44,970 nt of DNA from Flavobacterium cyanobacteriorum (GCF_002251835.1 NZ_NOXV01000301.1:1-44970), one strand, 5' to 3'. Numbered from the stretch's first letter, positions 27,168 to 36,067 are shown. Program-made: numbers and translations. The notes: generated from the letters alone by a model not told the origin.

Positions 27168-27482
27168 TTATCGGTTATTCCGATGTACCAGTAGTTTATC
27201 AATAATAGCGCCTGACATCGGGTCAAGGTCGGCTTCATCACCGGTAACCAGTACACCTTTATGGCCTGATGCCGATAAAATGCCATAAACTGTCGCCTCG
27301 TCTCCGGGGTCGGTTTCCCCTTCATAAAAATATATATCCGTGATTACAAACTCTTCATGGCCAAACCGGCCCGAGTGGCATACAAGGTAATTATTATCAA
27401 GGTTAAAATCCTCATTATATCCCTTCTGCCTCAATTCTTCAATAGCTTTTGAAACGGTTGCGTAGTGGTATTGTATTTCCAT
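27168..27482 (-). CDS. Small conserved Bacteroidota protein of unknown function
   Basis: A 104-residue acidic soluble protein: YATVSKAIEELRQKGYNEDFNLDNN at the start, EEFVITDIYFYEGETDPGDE in the middle, and YGILSASGHKGVLVTGDEAD near the end. This family is often labelled phosphoribosylpyrophosphate synthetase in Bacteroidota genomes; it is far too short and lacks the PRPP loop, so that name is unsupported. The ATG at 27482 is preferred over the TTG at 27509, because a consensus promoter places transcription start near 27500. It is a single-gene unit. An all-beta small regulator is possible, but I assign nothing. Confidence 0.72.
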   Translation of the reverse strand: MEIQYHYATVSKAIEELRQKGYNEDFNLDNNYLVCHSGRFGHEEFVITDIYFYEGETDPGDEATVYGILSASGHKGVLVTGDEADLDPMSGAIIDKLLVHRNNR

Positions 27483-27506
27483 GATGGTAACAATTACGTT
27501 ATATTT

Positions 27507-27539
27507 CAAAAGTAAGCATTAAATCAAAATAAAAATCAA
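27507..27539 (-). promoter_or_regulatory. Promoter of the small gene at 27168
   Basis: Read leftward: TTG (27539-27537), 22 bp, TACTTTTG (27514-27507), matching TTG/N17-23/TAnnTTTG. The predicted start of transcription near 27500 leaves an ~18-nt leader to the ATG at 27482. Confidence 0.6.
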
Positions 27540-27616
27540 TATTATATACTGCCATTAGAAATGATAATATTTTTTAACCCATATTACCGCAAAGAAAAAC
27601 ATAAAGTGGAAGCTTA

Positions 27617-28840
27617 TTATGAATGCAGGCTGTTGATTTCTTCCTCTATCTCCTTTTTGTACTTGATGGGTAGTAAAATTATAAATGATGTTCCCTTCTC
27701 TTTGCCTTCACTTATCGCTTCTATAGTACCTTTATGGAGTTCAACCAGCGATTTAGTTATGGAAAGCCCCAGGCCATTTGATGTTTCTTTGCCGGTTGGT
27801 TTTGAACTTAGTTTGGCAAATTTTGTAAACAGCCTGCCCACGTCTTCCCGGTTAAGCCCCTGCCCTTCGTCTTTAACCTCAATCCTCATGTAATCCTCAT
27901 GGTGCGTTGCCATAAGCTTTATGGTAGAACCATGGTAGGAATATTTTATGGCATTGCTTAGCAGGTTGTGCAGTATGTCTGAAAGTTTTGTACGGTCAGC
28001 TTCCACAGCAGGAAGATTATCTTCGCAGTGTACTTCTATGACCTGGTTTTTGCGGTAAGCCAGCAGGTCAAAACTGTTGAGCAGCCTTTTGAACATGTCG
28101 TTTATGTCAACCTCCTCAATAAGCATTACCATTTCCTTATCTTCCATTTCCGATTGTTTCAGCAGCTCGTCAAGTTTGTTCTGTATACGTATCACAGAAG
28201 ATTTAATCATTTCAGTCATCCTGCCTGCCGCCGAAGGGTCCTTCTGGATGATTTCATTGGCCAGTTTTATCGAAGCCAGCGGGTTTTTTATTTCGTGGAG
28301 CGCGATGTTCATAAGGTTTACCTGTGCTTCAACGTTTTTGCGGTAGCGCAACTTATTTTCCAGCTTATCCACAATTATTTTGGCAATGATGCGCAGCATT
28401 TCAATCTGTGTTGCTGTTGCCGAGCCAGGCTCATCAGAACATACGCATACGGCGCCTACATTATATCCTTCGGGTGATTTAAGCGGTGCTCCTGCAAAAA
28501 AACGGACGCCTCCATCGAGGGCTACAAGAGGGCTATTCTTTAAAAAAGGTATTTCGTTGGTGTCGTTAATTACAGTAACTTCATCATCCAGTATGGCTAT
28601 AGACGATATGCTCGCCCTGCGGTCCACTTCATTGTGGGGCAGCTGGCTTAGGTTTGATTTTATAAAAACCCTGTCTTCGTCAACAAATGTAATAAAAGCA
28701 CTTTGCGCTTCAAAAACCTGTAGTGCCATGAGTGCCATTTTATCAAAGGTATCTTCAGTATGCGTATCAAGTATATTATACTCACGCAATTTTTCAAGCC
28801 GCCTTGCCTCGTTTTCTTTCAGTGCCTCACTGGTCGTCAT
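27617..28840 (-). CDS. Soluble GAF-domain sensor histidine kinase
   Basis: A 407-residue cytoplasmic two-component kinase with no membrane helix. Residues ~10-160 are a GAF domain (FDKMALMALQVFEAQSAFIT, FFAGAPLKSPEGYNVGAVCV). The dimerisation helix has the phospho-accepting His182 in NIALHEIKNPLAS. The ATPase domain (~285-400) has the N box LSDILHNLLSNAIKYS, the G1 box DEGQGLN and the G2 box GLGLSITKSLVELHKG. The GAF domain resembles those sensing redox or small ligands, but no ligand residues can be named. No response regulator lies nearby, so it is an orphan. It stands alone between two leftward genes. Confidence 0.9.
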   Translation of the reverse strand: MTTSEALKENEARRLEKLREYNILDTHTEDTFDKMALMALQVFEAQSAFITFVDEDRVFIKSNLSQLPHNEVDRRASISSIAILDDEVTVINDTNEIPFLKNSPLVALDGGVRFFAGAPLKSPEGYNVGAVCVCSDEPGSATATQIEMLRIIAKIIVDKLENKLRYRKNVEAQVNLMNIALHEIKNPLASIKLANEIIQKDPSAAGRMTEMIKSSVIRIQNKLDELLKQSEMEDKEMVMLIEEVDINDMFKRLLNSFDLLAYRKNQVIEVHCEDNLPAVEADRTKLSDILHNLLSNAIKYSYHGSTIKLMATHHEDYMRIEVKDEGQGLNREDVGRLFTKFAKLSSKPTGKETSNGLGLSITKSLVELHKGTIEAISEGKEKGTSFIILLPIKYKKEIEEEINSLHS

Positions 28841-29033
28841 GTATCAGGGTTGTTTAGTAGACTCCGAAATTAAGTATAATAATTAAGGATTATGCAATGG
28901 TTGTATAATGTTGTAACAAAATCAGTAGAATTGTATAAACAGCAGGTCTGTTTAAAAAAGGCAACAGTGCGCCTACAGGACTGGCTACACGTTATTCAGG
29001 GTTTCTGCTCTATTGCAATCCCATGTTTTTAAA

Positions 29034-29062
29034 TGAAAACCCCGCCTTTTCAGGGGCGGGGC
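29034..29062 (-). terminator. Intrinsic terminator after the T9SS protein gene
   Basis: CCCCGCC (29040-29046) and GGCGGGG (29055-29061) form a perfect 7-bp GC stem with an 8-nt loop; on the minus strand it is followed by TTTTC. It sits 30 bp beyond the stop of the gene ending at 29091. Confidence 0.75.
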
Positions 29063-29090
29063 TTACAAAAAAATAAAAAACAAAATGAAA

Positions 29091-32000
29091 CTACTCAACA
29101 ATGAGTTTCTTCGTGATTCCTTCGGAAGTCTTTATAAAATAAATACCCGAAGCGAAAGATGATGTGTTTAAAGTAAGCGCGTTTTTGGCAGCATGTACCA
29201 GTTTGCCGCTTATATCATATACTTCAATGTCAGCAACACGGTTGAAGTAGGCTATGCCGCTAACCGACGGGTTAGGGAACACTACAAAAGTTTTCGGTTC
29301 TTCAGTAAAGTTGCCGGTTGAAAGGTTGGTAATATCAAGCTCAAAAACCGTTATGGTGCCGCTAATTTCGTTCGCGACTACTATATAAGGTTTGCCGTTG
29401 GCGCTTTCAGTACTGCTTATGTAGGTAATCCCTTCCGGGCCGTGGTCACCTGTATAGGCTGATACGCTCCTGCTGTTCTTATAATCTACAAACGAAACAT
29501 CGTTAGGGTTGGTTACATCATAAACCATAACGCCACCAATCCTTTCAAGCGCTACAAAGGCAAATGTCCTGCCCTGTATCTGGGCTATGGCAACACCTTC
29601 AGGCTCCGGCCCTTTAGCACGGCTGCGGCCTTTAAAACTGTTGCTTTCGCTGTCAGAGTTAAATAAAGTGTTTATCGAAGGCGCTGATGCTGTGTACATT
29701 TCAAAATCGTCACCGCTGTCATACACCAGTTGTTTTGTATCAGCATTGAAAATGGAGAAAGAACGGGTACCTACGGCATATATCTGTTCAAACTGCGCGT
29801 CAGCATCGGTATTACCATTCAGGTTGGTAACCCTGAGGCGCCCTGCATTATAGCTTTTCTTAAGCATGGCACCCTGCGGATAGGCTACGGCATCAAGCGG
29901 ATAGTTGTTGTTACCGATAGTAGTACGTTCAGAAAGGCCTGTAAGTTCTTTTTCATCACCTTCGTTGGCAGTAATGATATAGTTAGTGCCCCCTACATTG
30001 TACGTAGCTGCCGCATCGGGTATATAATAAGTTTTAATAGGCCAGTTGGCTATAAGTACCTGATTGTTGTTGTCCGATATATCGAAGCCGTTGCCTAATA
30101 CGCTCATGTCTTTTGTGCCTAAAGCCCAAACGCTTGCAATAGTACCTGTAGCCAGGTTTATTTCTGCAATGGCGTTATTTTCCTGCAGGGTAACCCAGGC
30201 CTTTTGCGAATCAGCGCTCGTAGTGATATACTCCGGCTCAAAATCCTGGGACATGGTGCTGGTTAGTTTCAGCTTGCGGACGCCTGAATTTATAAGTGCG
30301 GCTTCAGTTGTAGTGTCGTTATAGGCAGTAAACAGGAGCGTGGTAACGTTAGCCTGTGTAAGCGACGGGATACCCCCCGAAATATCTATTATACTTATTG
30401 AGCCTTCAGGGTCAACCGTATAGCTTTCATTCGGCTGTCCTTCATTGGCAGTAAGTACTTTGGTACCATCCGGAGTGAAAGAGATGTTATCAGGCAGCGC
30501 GCCTACAGTAACCTGTTTCTGGAAAACACCGTCAGTGTTAAAGAACACTACCGATCCTTCAAGCTGCTCATTGGCATTTGGCGAAGCTACGGCCACAATA
30601 CCGTTTTTAACGGCAACGCTGGTAACACCGCCATAAGGGTTCATGTTAATGCTGTTAACCACAGTAGGAGCCTCAGGGTTAGAAAAATTAATAATATCAA
30701 GGAAACCTGCCACAGCGCTTGTGGTGAAAAGCCTTTGGCTTCCGGCGTCATACACTACAATTTCGCAGGTGCTGCTGTTTGTTCCTGAAGGGTCGAAGCT
30801 GGTAACATATGTCAGTTCTAATGACTGGCTCGGCACTGGTGCCTGCCTGTCGTTATCCCTGATGTAAACTGTAGCCATGGTTTCACCTGTAATAGTAATT
30901 CCGTTAGCATTTTCAAGGCTTAGCACAAAGTATTCTGAGTGCTGCTCTTCCGTAGTATCGTCAATGATAGGTATGTTTATTGTTTGTGTAAGCGCACTTG
31001 TACCCGTAAAGCTGAGTGTTTGTGTAGTATAAGTAAAATCACCGGAATCAGCAGTGCTGAAAGGCGCAGCTTTAAGTACTACATCAACAGAGCCTGTTGC
31101 AGGGCTGGCAAGTGTAAGGTTAAATGTAAGTGTGCCCTGGTTTTCTTCTACCACAATGAAATCTGATGCCAGTGATACAGTTGGGTTGTAGCTGAAGTTA
31201 AATACATAGGCACAAGCCATTAGCAGCCCGTTTTCATCTTCAATATTGTTAATGGTAAGGGCATATGGCGTAGCAGTTGCAAAAGGCGTGCTGTAGGTAA
31301 GGGTAACCGTAGCCCCTGATACCGCAGCATTGGCAATACCTGCAATACCTGTATAATTTGCCGTATTTGATGCTGAAGCGGCATCAAGCTCATTATTAAA
31401 TGTAAGCTGGATGGTGGTATTATTTATAACTACAGCATTTTGTACTGAAGGAGAGCTTGGGAAATTCCACGCTGGCCAGGTTTGCGGGGCCGTACTGCCT
31501 GCAACAGCAATCCAGTTAGCAGGATTAAGTATTGAGGCTTTAAGCGCTGCGGGGTCTCCTGTTTGTGTCCCGTTATAATAAGCGTTAACAGAGTTGCCTG
31601 ATGTATTACCCGGCGCTGTGCTCAGGTTAACAGCGCTTACTCCGTCAGTAAGCGTAGCAGGTATCATGGAGCTGCTTCCGCTACAGCTTGTGGCAGCAGC
31701 TACCCATGCGTTTGATGAAAGTGCCGTAATATAGTTTGGCGCTGCAGCTGTACCTGCATAAACTATAACCTGGTCTCCGTTCGAGCTAAGCCCAAAACCG
31801 TTGCCTGTTACGGTACCCGTGCTGGCAACCAGCCCTTCGGTCTGTATAGTAATTACAGTACCGGCAGGTACGCATTGTGTAGCGGCCCACACAATTCCGT
31901 TAGGGCATTGCGGCTGCGCGTTGGTTGTATATTTTGCATCGGTAAGGTTTATAAAGGTGCCAGGGGCAATATCTATAAGGGTAAGCAGTGCTACGGTATC

Positions 32001-33029
32001 TTCTGTGCCTGTAGCATTCATCCTGTAAGTTACCGGAACCATATCGCCGGCCATAAATGCTGTTTGTACGGCAATTGTTGTAAATGTTGCCGAAGGTGTT
32101 CCTGCTACGGCATTGTTGCTCATGTCCTCCAGTGTCCCGGGGGCAATGGCTATATAATATTGCTGGTTATTTAGCAGTGCGGTGGCTGGTGTTACTGTAA
32201 TAGTATTGCCTGCATAAACAGCAGTAAAAGGTACATCTGCGCCTGTTGCATTATTCAGCTTAAGCTGTACAATTGTGTTCAGTCCGCTATCAGTTACCGG
32301 GCTGTCGTCAGCCAGCCTCACAGCTTCATTAAATGAAATCTGTAGTGTTGAGGAAACAGCAACATTAGTTGCGTTATTAGCTGGTAGAAAAGTTACTGAT
32401 GGGGGAGTTGTATCTGTTGTGCCGCCCATAGCGAAAGCCTGCAGGGTAAAGTTATCAAAACGGTTATTCCCGCCTGTGCCACCGGCTCCCTGTGCAAATT
32501 CAACTTTTAATTTAAAGTTGGGGTTATTGTCTGTGGCATCAATACCTGAAAAGTCAAGCGTGGTAAGTCCGGGGTCACTATTATTTGGGTTAATCGTTGT
32601 AAATAGCGTATAATTAGTGCCGTCTGTGGTGTAATACCACAGCTGGTTGCCGGCACCCTGTCCTGAGCGGCGGGTAGCAAATTTTATTACCGCATTTTCA
32701 TATCCTGTAGTAGGCAGGCTGAATACCAGCGCCCCGCCTATAGGATTATTAAAGCGCAGGTGTGTGCCCGCAGCATCCCCATTTTGTGCATTAAGGTTCT
32801 GCACCTCAAAATTCTGGCCTGTGCCCTCGGAAAAAGCAATTACACTGGTGCCGCCAGCCAGGTGGGCTAGTGCAGCGCCTGGTACCAGTGACAATGATGG
32901 CGTGGTAATGGCAGCTTCCGAGCTACTGTCATTAAAATTCCAGTAGTGGAGTAATTGCTGCGCTCCTGCAAATTGTGCTATTGTGCAGAGCATCAATAAC
33001 ATAATAATTTTTTTGTAGTTGTTTAGCAT
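29091..33029 (-). CDS. Large choice-of-anchor I protein with type IX secretion C-terminal domain
   Basis: A mosaic secreted protein of 1312 residues from ATG 33029 (the frame opens at 33077). A signal peptide (KKIIMLLMLCTIAQFAGAQ) is followed by a ~190-residue jelly-roll-like domain, a Big_5 Ig-like domain (TPPSVTFLPANNATNVAVS), a ~200-residue lamin-tail-like region, another Ig-like domain, a Calx-beta domain (FIVVEENQGTLTFNLTLA), and a ~490-residue choice-of-anchor I beta-propeller-like domain (PDNISFTPDGTKVLTANEGQ, HGPEGITYI). The last ~65 residues form a type A T9SS sorting domain (FPNPSVSGIAYFN ending in KKLIVE), so it is exported and anchored at the surface. Choice-of-anchor I domains resemble phytase/esterase-like propellers, but enzymatic activity is unproven. 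Single-gene unit with a strong terminator. Confidence 0.88.
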   Translation of the reverse strand: MLNNYKKIIMLLMLCTIAQFAGAQQLLHYWNFNDSSSEAAITTPSLSLVPGAALAHLAGGTSVIAFSEGTGQNFEVQNLNAQNGDAAGTHLRFNNPIGGALVFSLPTTGYENAVIKFATRRSGQGAGNQLWYYTTDGTNYTLFTTINPNNSDPGLTTLDFSGIDATDNNPNFKLKVEFAQGAGGTGGNNRFDNFTLQAFAMGGTTDTTPPSVTFLPANNATNVAVSSTLQISFNEAVRLADDSPVTDSGLNTIVQLKLNNATGADVPFTAVYAGNTITVTPATALLNNQQYYIAIAPGTLEDMSNNAVAGTPSATFTTIAVQTAFMAGDMVPVTYRMNATGTEDTVALLTLIDIAPGTFINLTDAKYTTNAQPQCPNGIVWAATQCVPAGTVITIQTEGLVASTGTVTGNGFGLSSNGDQVIVYAGTAAAPNYITALSSNAWVAAATSCSGSSSMIPATLTDGVSAVNLSTAPGNTSGNSVNAYYNGTQTGDPAALKASILNPANWIAVAGSTAPQTWPAWNFPSSPSVQNAVVINNTTIQLTFNNELDAASASNTANYTGIAGIANAAVSGATVTLTYSTPFATATPYALTINNIEDENGLLMACAYVFNFSYNPTVSLASDFIVVEENQGTLTFNLTLASPATGSVDVVLKAAPFSTADSGDFTYTTQTLSFTGTSALTQTINIPIIDDTTEEQHSEYFVLSLENANGITITGETMATVYIRDNDRQAPVPSQSLELTYVTSFDPSGTNSSTCEIVVYDAGSQRLFTTSAVAGFLDIINFSNPEAPTVVNSINMNPYGGVTSVAVKNGIVAVASPNANEQLEGSVVFFNTDGVFQKQVTVGALPDNISFTPDGTKVLTANEGQPNESYTVDPEGSISIIDISGGIPSLTQANVTTLLFTAYNDTTTEAALINSGVRKLKLTSTMSQDFEPEYITTSADSQKAWVTLQENNAIAEINLATGTIASVWALGTKDMSVLGNGFDISDNNNQVLIANWPIKTYYIPDAAATYNVGGTNYIITANEGDEKELTGLSERTTIGNNNYPLDAVAYPQGAMLKKSYNAGRLRVTNLNGNTDADAQFEQIYAVGTRSFSIFNADTKQLVYDSGDDFEMYTASAPSINTLFNSDSESNSFKGRSRAKGPEPEGVAIAQIQGRTFAFVALERIGGVMVYDVTNPNDVSFVDYKNSRSVSAYTGDHGPEGITYISSTESANGKPYIVVANEISGTITVFELDITNLSTGNFTEEPKTFVVFPNPSVSGIAYFNRVADIEVYDISGKLVHAAKNALTLNTSSFASGIYFIKTSEGITKKLIVE

Positions 33030-33280
33030 GTGTTGATGTTGTTTACTAATAATAGCACAAAAGTCCGCCCCATCCATTAGCTAAACATTAAACCAACGAT
33101 AACGATGTATTAACTTACAGAATGGTAATGTTTGGAAAATGTAAAGCGGGGCATTGCCGCTTAACATTGCATTAATAAAAAAATGGCTGTTAAGGAAATT
33201 TGACAACCAGCCTGTTATCAAAGTGCCTGGCATAAAATTGTATATATATTATAAGAAGAGTACAGCCACCCTCCGTAGCG

Positions 33281-33381
33281 GGCCGGTATATACTGGTGTG
33301 TAGTGTAGCCCCGATGAGAAAAAATCTATACATTTTGGGATTACTGGCCGGTATATACTGGTGTGTAGATGTAGCCCCGAT
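33281..33381 (+). repeat. Direct repeat carrying a truncated element copy
   Basis: The 23-bp sequence at 33281-33303 recurs exactly at 33346-33368 (65-bp period). Both copies run into TGTAGCCCCGAT, the 5' end of the dispersed element (33304-33315; 33370-33381 after one extra A). The first copy then diverges into AT-rich sequence, while the second continues as full copy C. Confidence 0.85.
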
Positions 33382-33477
33382 AGAAGCGGCATCCTCCCGC
33401 TGCCGCGCTTATGGCAGCGGGAGATATAGCGGAGAGCGGGATGTGCGATTGCAAAAGTGCGCTTAGCCGGCTGCTCC
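33371..33477 (+). repeat. Dispersed ~107-nt structured element, copy C
   Basis: From GTAGCCCCGATAG to GGCTGCTCC. The central 11-bp stem pairs CTCCCGCTGCC with GGCAGCGGGAG around GCGCTTAT. Downstream, GGAGAGC can pair with GCTGCTCC with one bulged G. Closest to copy A. It lies between the T9SS gene (its 5' side) and tpiA (its 3' side). Confidence 0.87.
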
Positions 33478-33561
33478 ATAAAAAATTCAATGATTAAATA
33501 AATAGATAGATGAAAATCAAAGGATTAAATCTTTTCTGTAGTTTTTATTAATGTACGGGGC

Positions 33562-33592
33562 AAAAAAAAGAAAGCGGCTAAAAGCCGCTTCC
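33562..33592 (-). terminator. Intrinsic terminator after tpiA
   Basis: AAGCGGCT (33572-33579) and AGCCGCTT (33583-33590) form a perfect 8-bp stem with a 3-nt loop. On the minus strand it is followed by eight T within C/T. It ends the leftward DUF1599-to-tpiA run. Confidence 0.9.
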
Positions 33593-33612
33593 ATTGTTGA
33601 TAATGCTTGTAG

Positions 33613-34374
33613 TTACAGGTTTTCCATTGCATTTACAATGGCAAGAAAATCATCTGCTTTTAAGGATGCACCGCCTATAAGGCCACCGTCAACATCCGGC
33701 TTTCCGAAGATCTCGCGGGCATTGTCAGCCTTAACACTTCCGCCATAAAGGATAGAAGTTTGCCCGGCAATAGTTTCACCAACATTGTTGCGTAGCAGGG
33801 CCCTTACGAACGCGTGCATTTCCTGTGCCTGCTCCGGTGTAGCAGTTTCGCCTGTGCCTATAGCCCATACGGGTTCGTAAGCCAGTACAATATTGCTCCA
33901 GTCACTTTCACTCAAATGGAAAAGGGCTTCCCTTAGCTGCGTTTCCACCACATCAAAATGTTTTGCCGACTGCCTTTCGGCTAATTCTTCTCCAAAGCAG
34001 AAAATCACGGTTAGGTTATGTTTAAGCGCGGTATTTACTTTTTCGGCCAGTATGCTGTTGGTTTCGCCAAAATACTGCCTCCTTTCAGAGTGCCCTAATA
34101 TTACTGTGTTAACATTAATGCCCTTAAGCATCCCTACTGATACTTCGCCGGTAAAAGCACCGCTCTCGGCCTGGTGCATGTTTTGTGCCGCTACGATAAT
34201 ACCGGTGTCACGGGTTTGTTCCACAGCGGCCTGCAGGTTCACAAAACCAGGCGCAATAACAATTTTGGTAGCGGTGGTTTCCGGCTTTTTGGAAAGTATG
34301 CCCTCTATCAGCGCTTTCGACTGCACAATATCGTTGTTCATCTTCCAGTTGCCGGCTACAATCTTTTTTCTCAT
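33613..34374 (-). CDS. tpiA: Triose-phosphate isomerase
   Basis: Interconverts dihydroxyacetone phosphate and glyceraldehyde 3-phosphate. Full-length TIM barrel of 253 residues. Lys11 in GNWKMN, His95 in ILGHSERRQYF and the catalytic base Glu167 in AYEPVWAIGTG are all present, as is the phosphate-binding LYGGSVKADNA near the end. Its ATG overlaps the last base of the upstream TlpA gene stop, so the two are translationally coupled. It is the last gene of a leftward run and has a strong terminator. Together with PfkA, GapA and MgsA in this window it covers the triose node of glycolysis. Certain. Confidence 0.97.
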   Translation of the reverse strand: MRKKIVAGNWKMNNDIVQSKALIEGILSKKPETTATKIVIAPGFVNLQAAVEQTRDTGIIVAAQNMHQAESGAFTGEVSVGMLKGINVNTVILGHSERRQYFGETNSILAEKVNTALKHNLTVIFCFGEELAERQSAKHFDVVETQLREALFHLSESDWSNIVLAYEPVWAIGTGETATPEQAQEMHAFVRALLRNNVGETIAGQTSILYGGSVKADNAREIFGKPDVDGGLIGGASLKADDFLAIVNAMENL

Positions 34375-34874
34375 TATTTAAGGTTTTTTAGTATCGCTAT
34401 AAGTTTTTCATCATCGGCTTCAATTGCCCTCCATAAAGCTATTTTACCATTCTTATCCACCACCATGTAACGCGGAATCCAGTCAAGCTTTATGCCTTCA
34501 CTAAAAGCGCCTTTTTTCATATTGGTACCCACGTGGTAGTTTTCACCTTTCACCTTATTCTTTTCGATGCCTTTCTTCCATGCTTCATCTGTTTTATCAT
34601 ACGAAAGGAAAAGGTACACCACGTTAGGGAACTGCTTTTGCAGCGCGTGTACTTTAGGCATACCCTTAACGCAGTCAGGGCACCATGACGCCCATACATC
34701 AATTACTACTGTTTTGCCTTTGTACCTCGCAAGAATGTCTTTAAAAGCTATTTCTTTGCCGTCAAGGGTTGTCATAGTGGAGTTTAGCGTTTCAGTGGTA
34801 AAAGCTGTTTCCTGGGCCTGTGTACAGGATATTATAGCCAGCATAAGCACTGGCAGCAAAAGTATTTTTTTCAT
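34374..34874 (-). CDS. TlpA-family thioredoxin-like disulfide reductase (probable lipoprotein)
   Basis: A 166-residue exported redox protein. The signal sequence MKKILLLPVLMLAIISC fits a lipobox ending at Cys17, though cleavage after AQA is also possible. The thioredoxin fold has the active site WASWCPDC with Cys65 and Cys68, then KVHALQKQFPNVVYLFLSYD and the cis-Pro region around LDWIPRYMVVDKNG. It should reduce or rearrange disulfides, or support cytochrome c assembly, in the periplasm. tpiA follows with a 1-base overlap. A second thioredoxin-like domain is encoded upstream in the DoxX fusion at 36122. Confidence 0.88.
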   Translation of the reverse strand: MKKILLLPVLMLAIISCTQAQETAFTTETLNSTMTTLDGKEIAFKDILARYKGKTVVIDVWASWCPDCVKGMPKVHALQKQFPNVVYLFLSYDKTDEAWKKGIEKNKVKGENYHVGTNMKKGAFSEGIKLDWIPRYMVVDKNGKIALWRAIEADDEKLIAILKNLK

Positions 34875-34897
34875 TGTAGTTATTATTTAAAGAGTAA

Positions 34898-34905
34898 CAA
34901 ATTTA
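34898..34905 (-). promoter_or_regulatory. -7 element before the TlpA gene
   Basis: On the minus strand TAAATTTG (34905-34898) matches TAnnTTTG and lies 23 bp upstream of the TlpA ATG. No TTG occurs at the right distance, so support is partial. It would give TlpA-tpiA a promoter separate from the permease. Confidence 0.35.
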
Positions 34906-34990
34906 TGGATAACTCATTAACATATACCCATTAAAAATAAAATATTTAAGGCTAAAGAAGATGGAATTATGATTATAACGTTTTCGTGAT

Positions 34991-36067
34991 TTACTCCAGC
35001 CTTATCCTAGGGTCAAGGTACGCATATATAATATCTACAATAATGTTGATGATAACAAATGTAGTAGCAATAACCAGTACTGAACCCATAATTACGGGCA
35101 GGTCGAGAGTATTAAGGGCTTCTACAACCTCCTTACCCAGGCCGTTCCACCCGAAGATGTATTCCACAAAAACGGCGCCTGCCAGCATAGAGGCAAACCA
35201 ACCTGAAATGGCAGTAACAACCGGGTTGAGCGCATTCTTCAGTGCGTGCCTGCGGATGATGCGTGCCTCACTGAGCCCCTTGGCACGTGCAGTGCGTATG
35301 TAATCCTGCCCCATAACTTCCAGCAGCGAATTGCGCATAAGCTGTATCACCACGCCAAGGGGGCGTATACCAAGCACTATTGATGGTAATATGATATTCT
35401 TCCACCTGATGTAGGAACCTTCGCCAAAATCATCTACCTCATATAGGCTGCCCGTCATGTCAAGGCCTGTATAGCGGTGGAGCAGGAACCCAAATACCCA
35501 GGCAAATAATATGGCAGCAAAAAAGGAGGGAAGGCTCATGCCCAGCGTACTCACAAGCGCAATTACCCTGTCAATCCAGGTGTCTTTATACAAAGCAGAA
35601 ACAATACCCAGGAATATACCGATAACGATAGCGATAATAATGGCAAAGAATGCCAAAACAATAGTATTGGGCAGCGTATCAACGATGACCTGCGTTACTT
35701 TTTTTCCGCTTTTCTGGAAACTTTCGCGCAGGTAAGGTGCTTTAACTACTGTTGTGGTTGAGCCGATGGTGAAAAGCTTTATTGCCGAATATTTCCCTTC
35801 GGCCAGATAGGTATAATCACCGGCAACGGTACTGTGGAAAGACAGCGGGGATAAGTCGTTGAGGTAATAAAGGTACTGCGTGCCAACAGGCTGGTCGAAC
35901 CCGTACTTTTTTTTAATGATAGCAAGCTGCTCGCTGTTCTCGTTCTGGTCCAGCATCATCCGCGCAGGGTCGCCCGGCAGCACGGTAAATAAAAAGAATA
36001 TTACCGTTACCACCCCAAAGAGTGTTAACAGTGCATATCCTGTTTTATATAAGAGGTACCTGAGCAA
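34991..36067 (-). CDS. ABC transporter permease, DppB/OppB type, without partners
   Basis: A 358-residue inner-membrane permease of the peptide/nickel importer family. It has the N-terminal helix LLYKTGYALLTLFGVVTVIFF, the LPGDPARMML segment, a ~90-residue periplasmic insert, five more helices and the EAA loop (QDYIRTARAKGLSEARIIRRHALKNAL). The last motif, DIIYAYLDPRIRL, is typical. Start is TTG 36067 with no nearby ATG; the upstream frame is open but lacks a start. In this window there is no second permease, no ATPase and no binding protein, which such importers need; partners would have to be elsewhere. It sits between the DoxX fusion and TlpA genes on the same strand. Confidence 0.88.
   Translation of the reverse strand: MLRYLLYKTGYALLTLFGVVTVIFFLFTVLPGDPARMMLDQNENSEQLAIIKKKYGFDQPVGTQYLYYLNDLSPLSFHSTVAGDYTYLAEGKYSAIKLFTIGSTTTVVKAPYLRESFQKSGKKVTQVIVDTLPNTIVLAFFAIIIAIVIGIFLGIVSALYKDTWIDRVIALVSTLGMSLPSFFAAILFAWVFGFLLHRYTGLDMTGSLYEVDDFGEGSYIRWKNIILPSIVLGIRPLGVVIQLMRNSLLEVMGQDYIRTARAKGLSEARIIRRHALKNALNPVVTAISGWFASMLAGAVFVEYIFGWNGLGKEVVEALNTLDLPVIMGSVLVIATTFVIINIIVDIIYAYLDPRIRLE

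Larger units (their letters stand above)
33030..33612. other. ~580-bp intergenic region before the T9SS gene
   Basis: It contains the leader of the T9SS gene, a direct repeat (33281-33303 and 33346-33368), a truncated 5' part of the structured element (33304-33315), the full copy C (33371-33477) and the tpiA terminator (33562-33592). I find no full-consensus promoter for the T9SS gene and no credible open reading frame. Confidence 0.6.

Noticed and set aside
33241-33477. CRISPR-like array
   Set aside because: Only two repeats of 23 bp, with unequal contexts and no cas genes; explained by a duplicated element flank.
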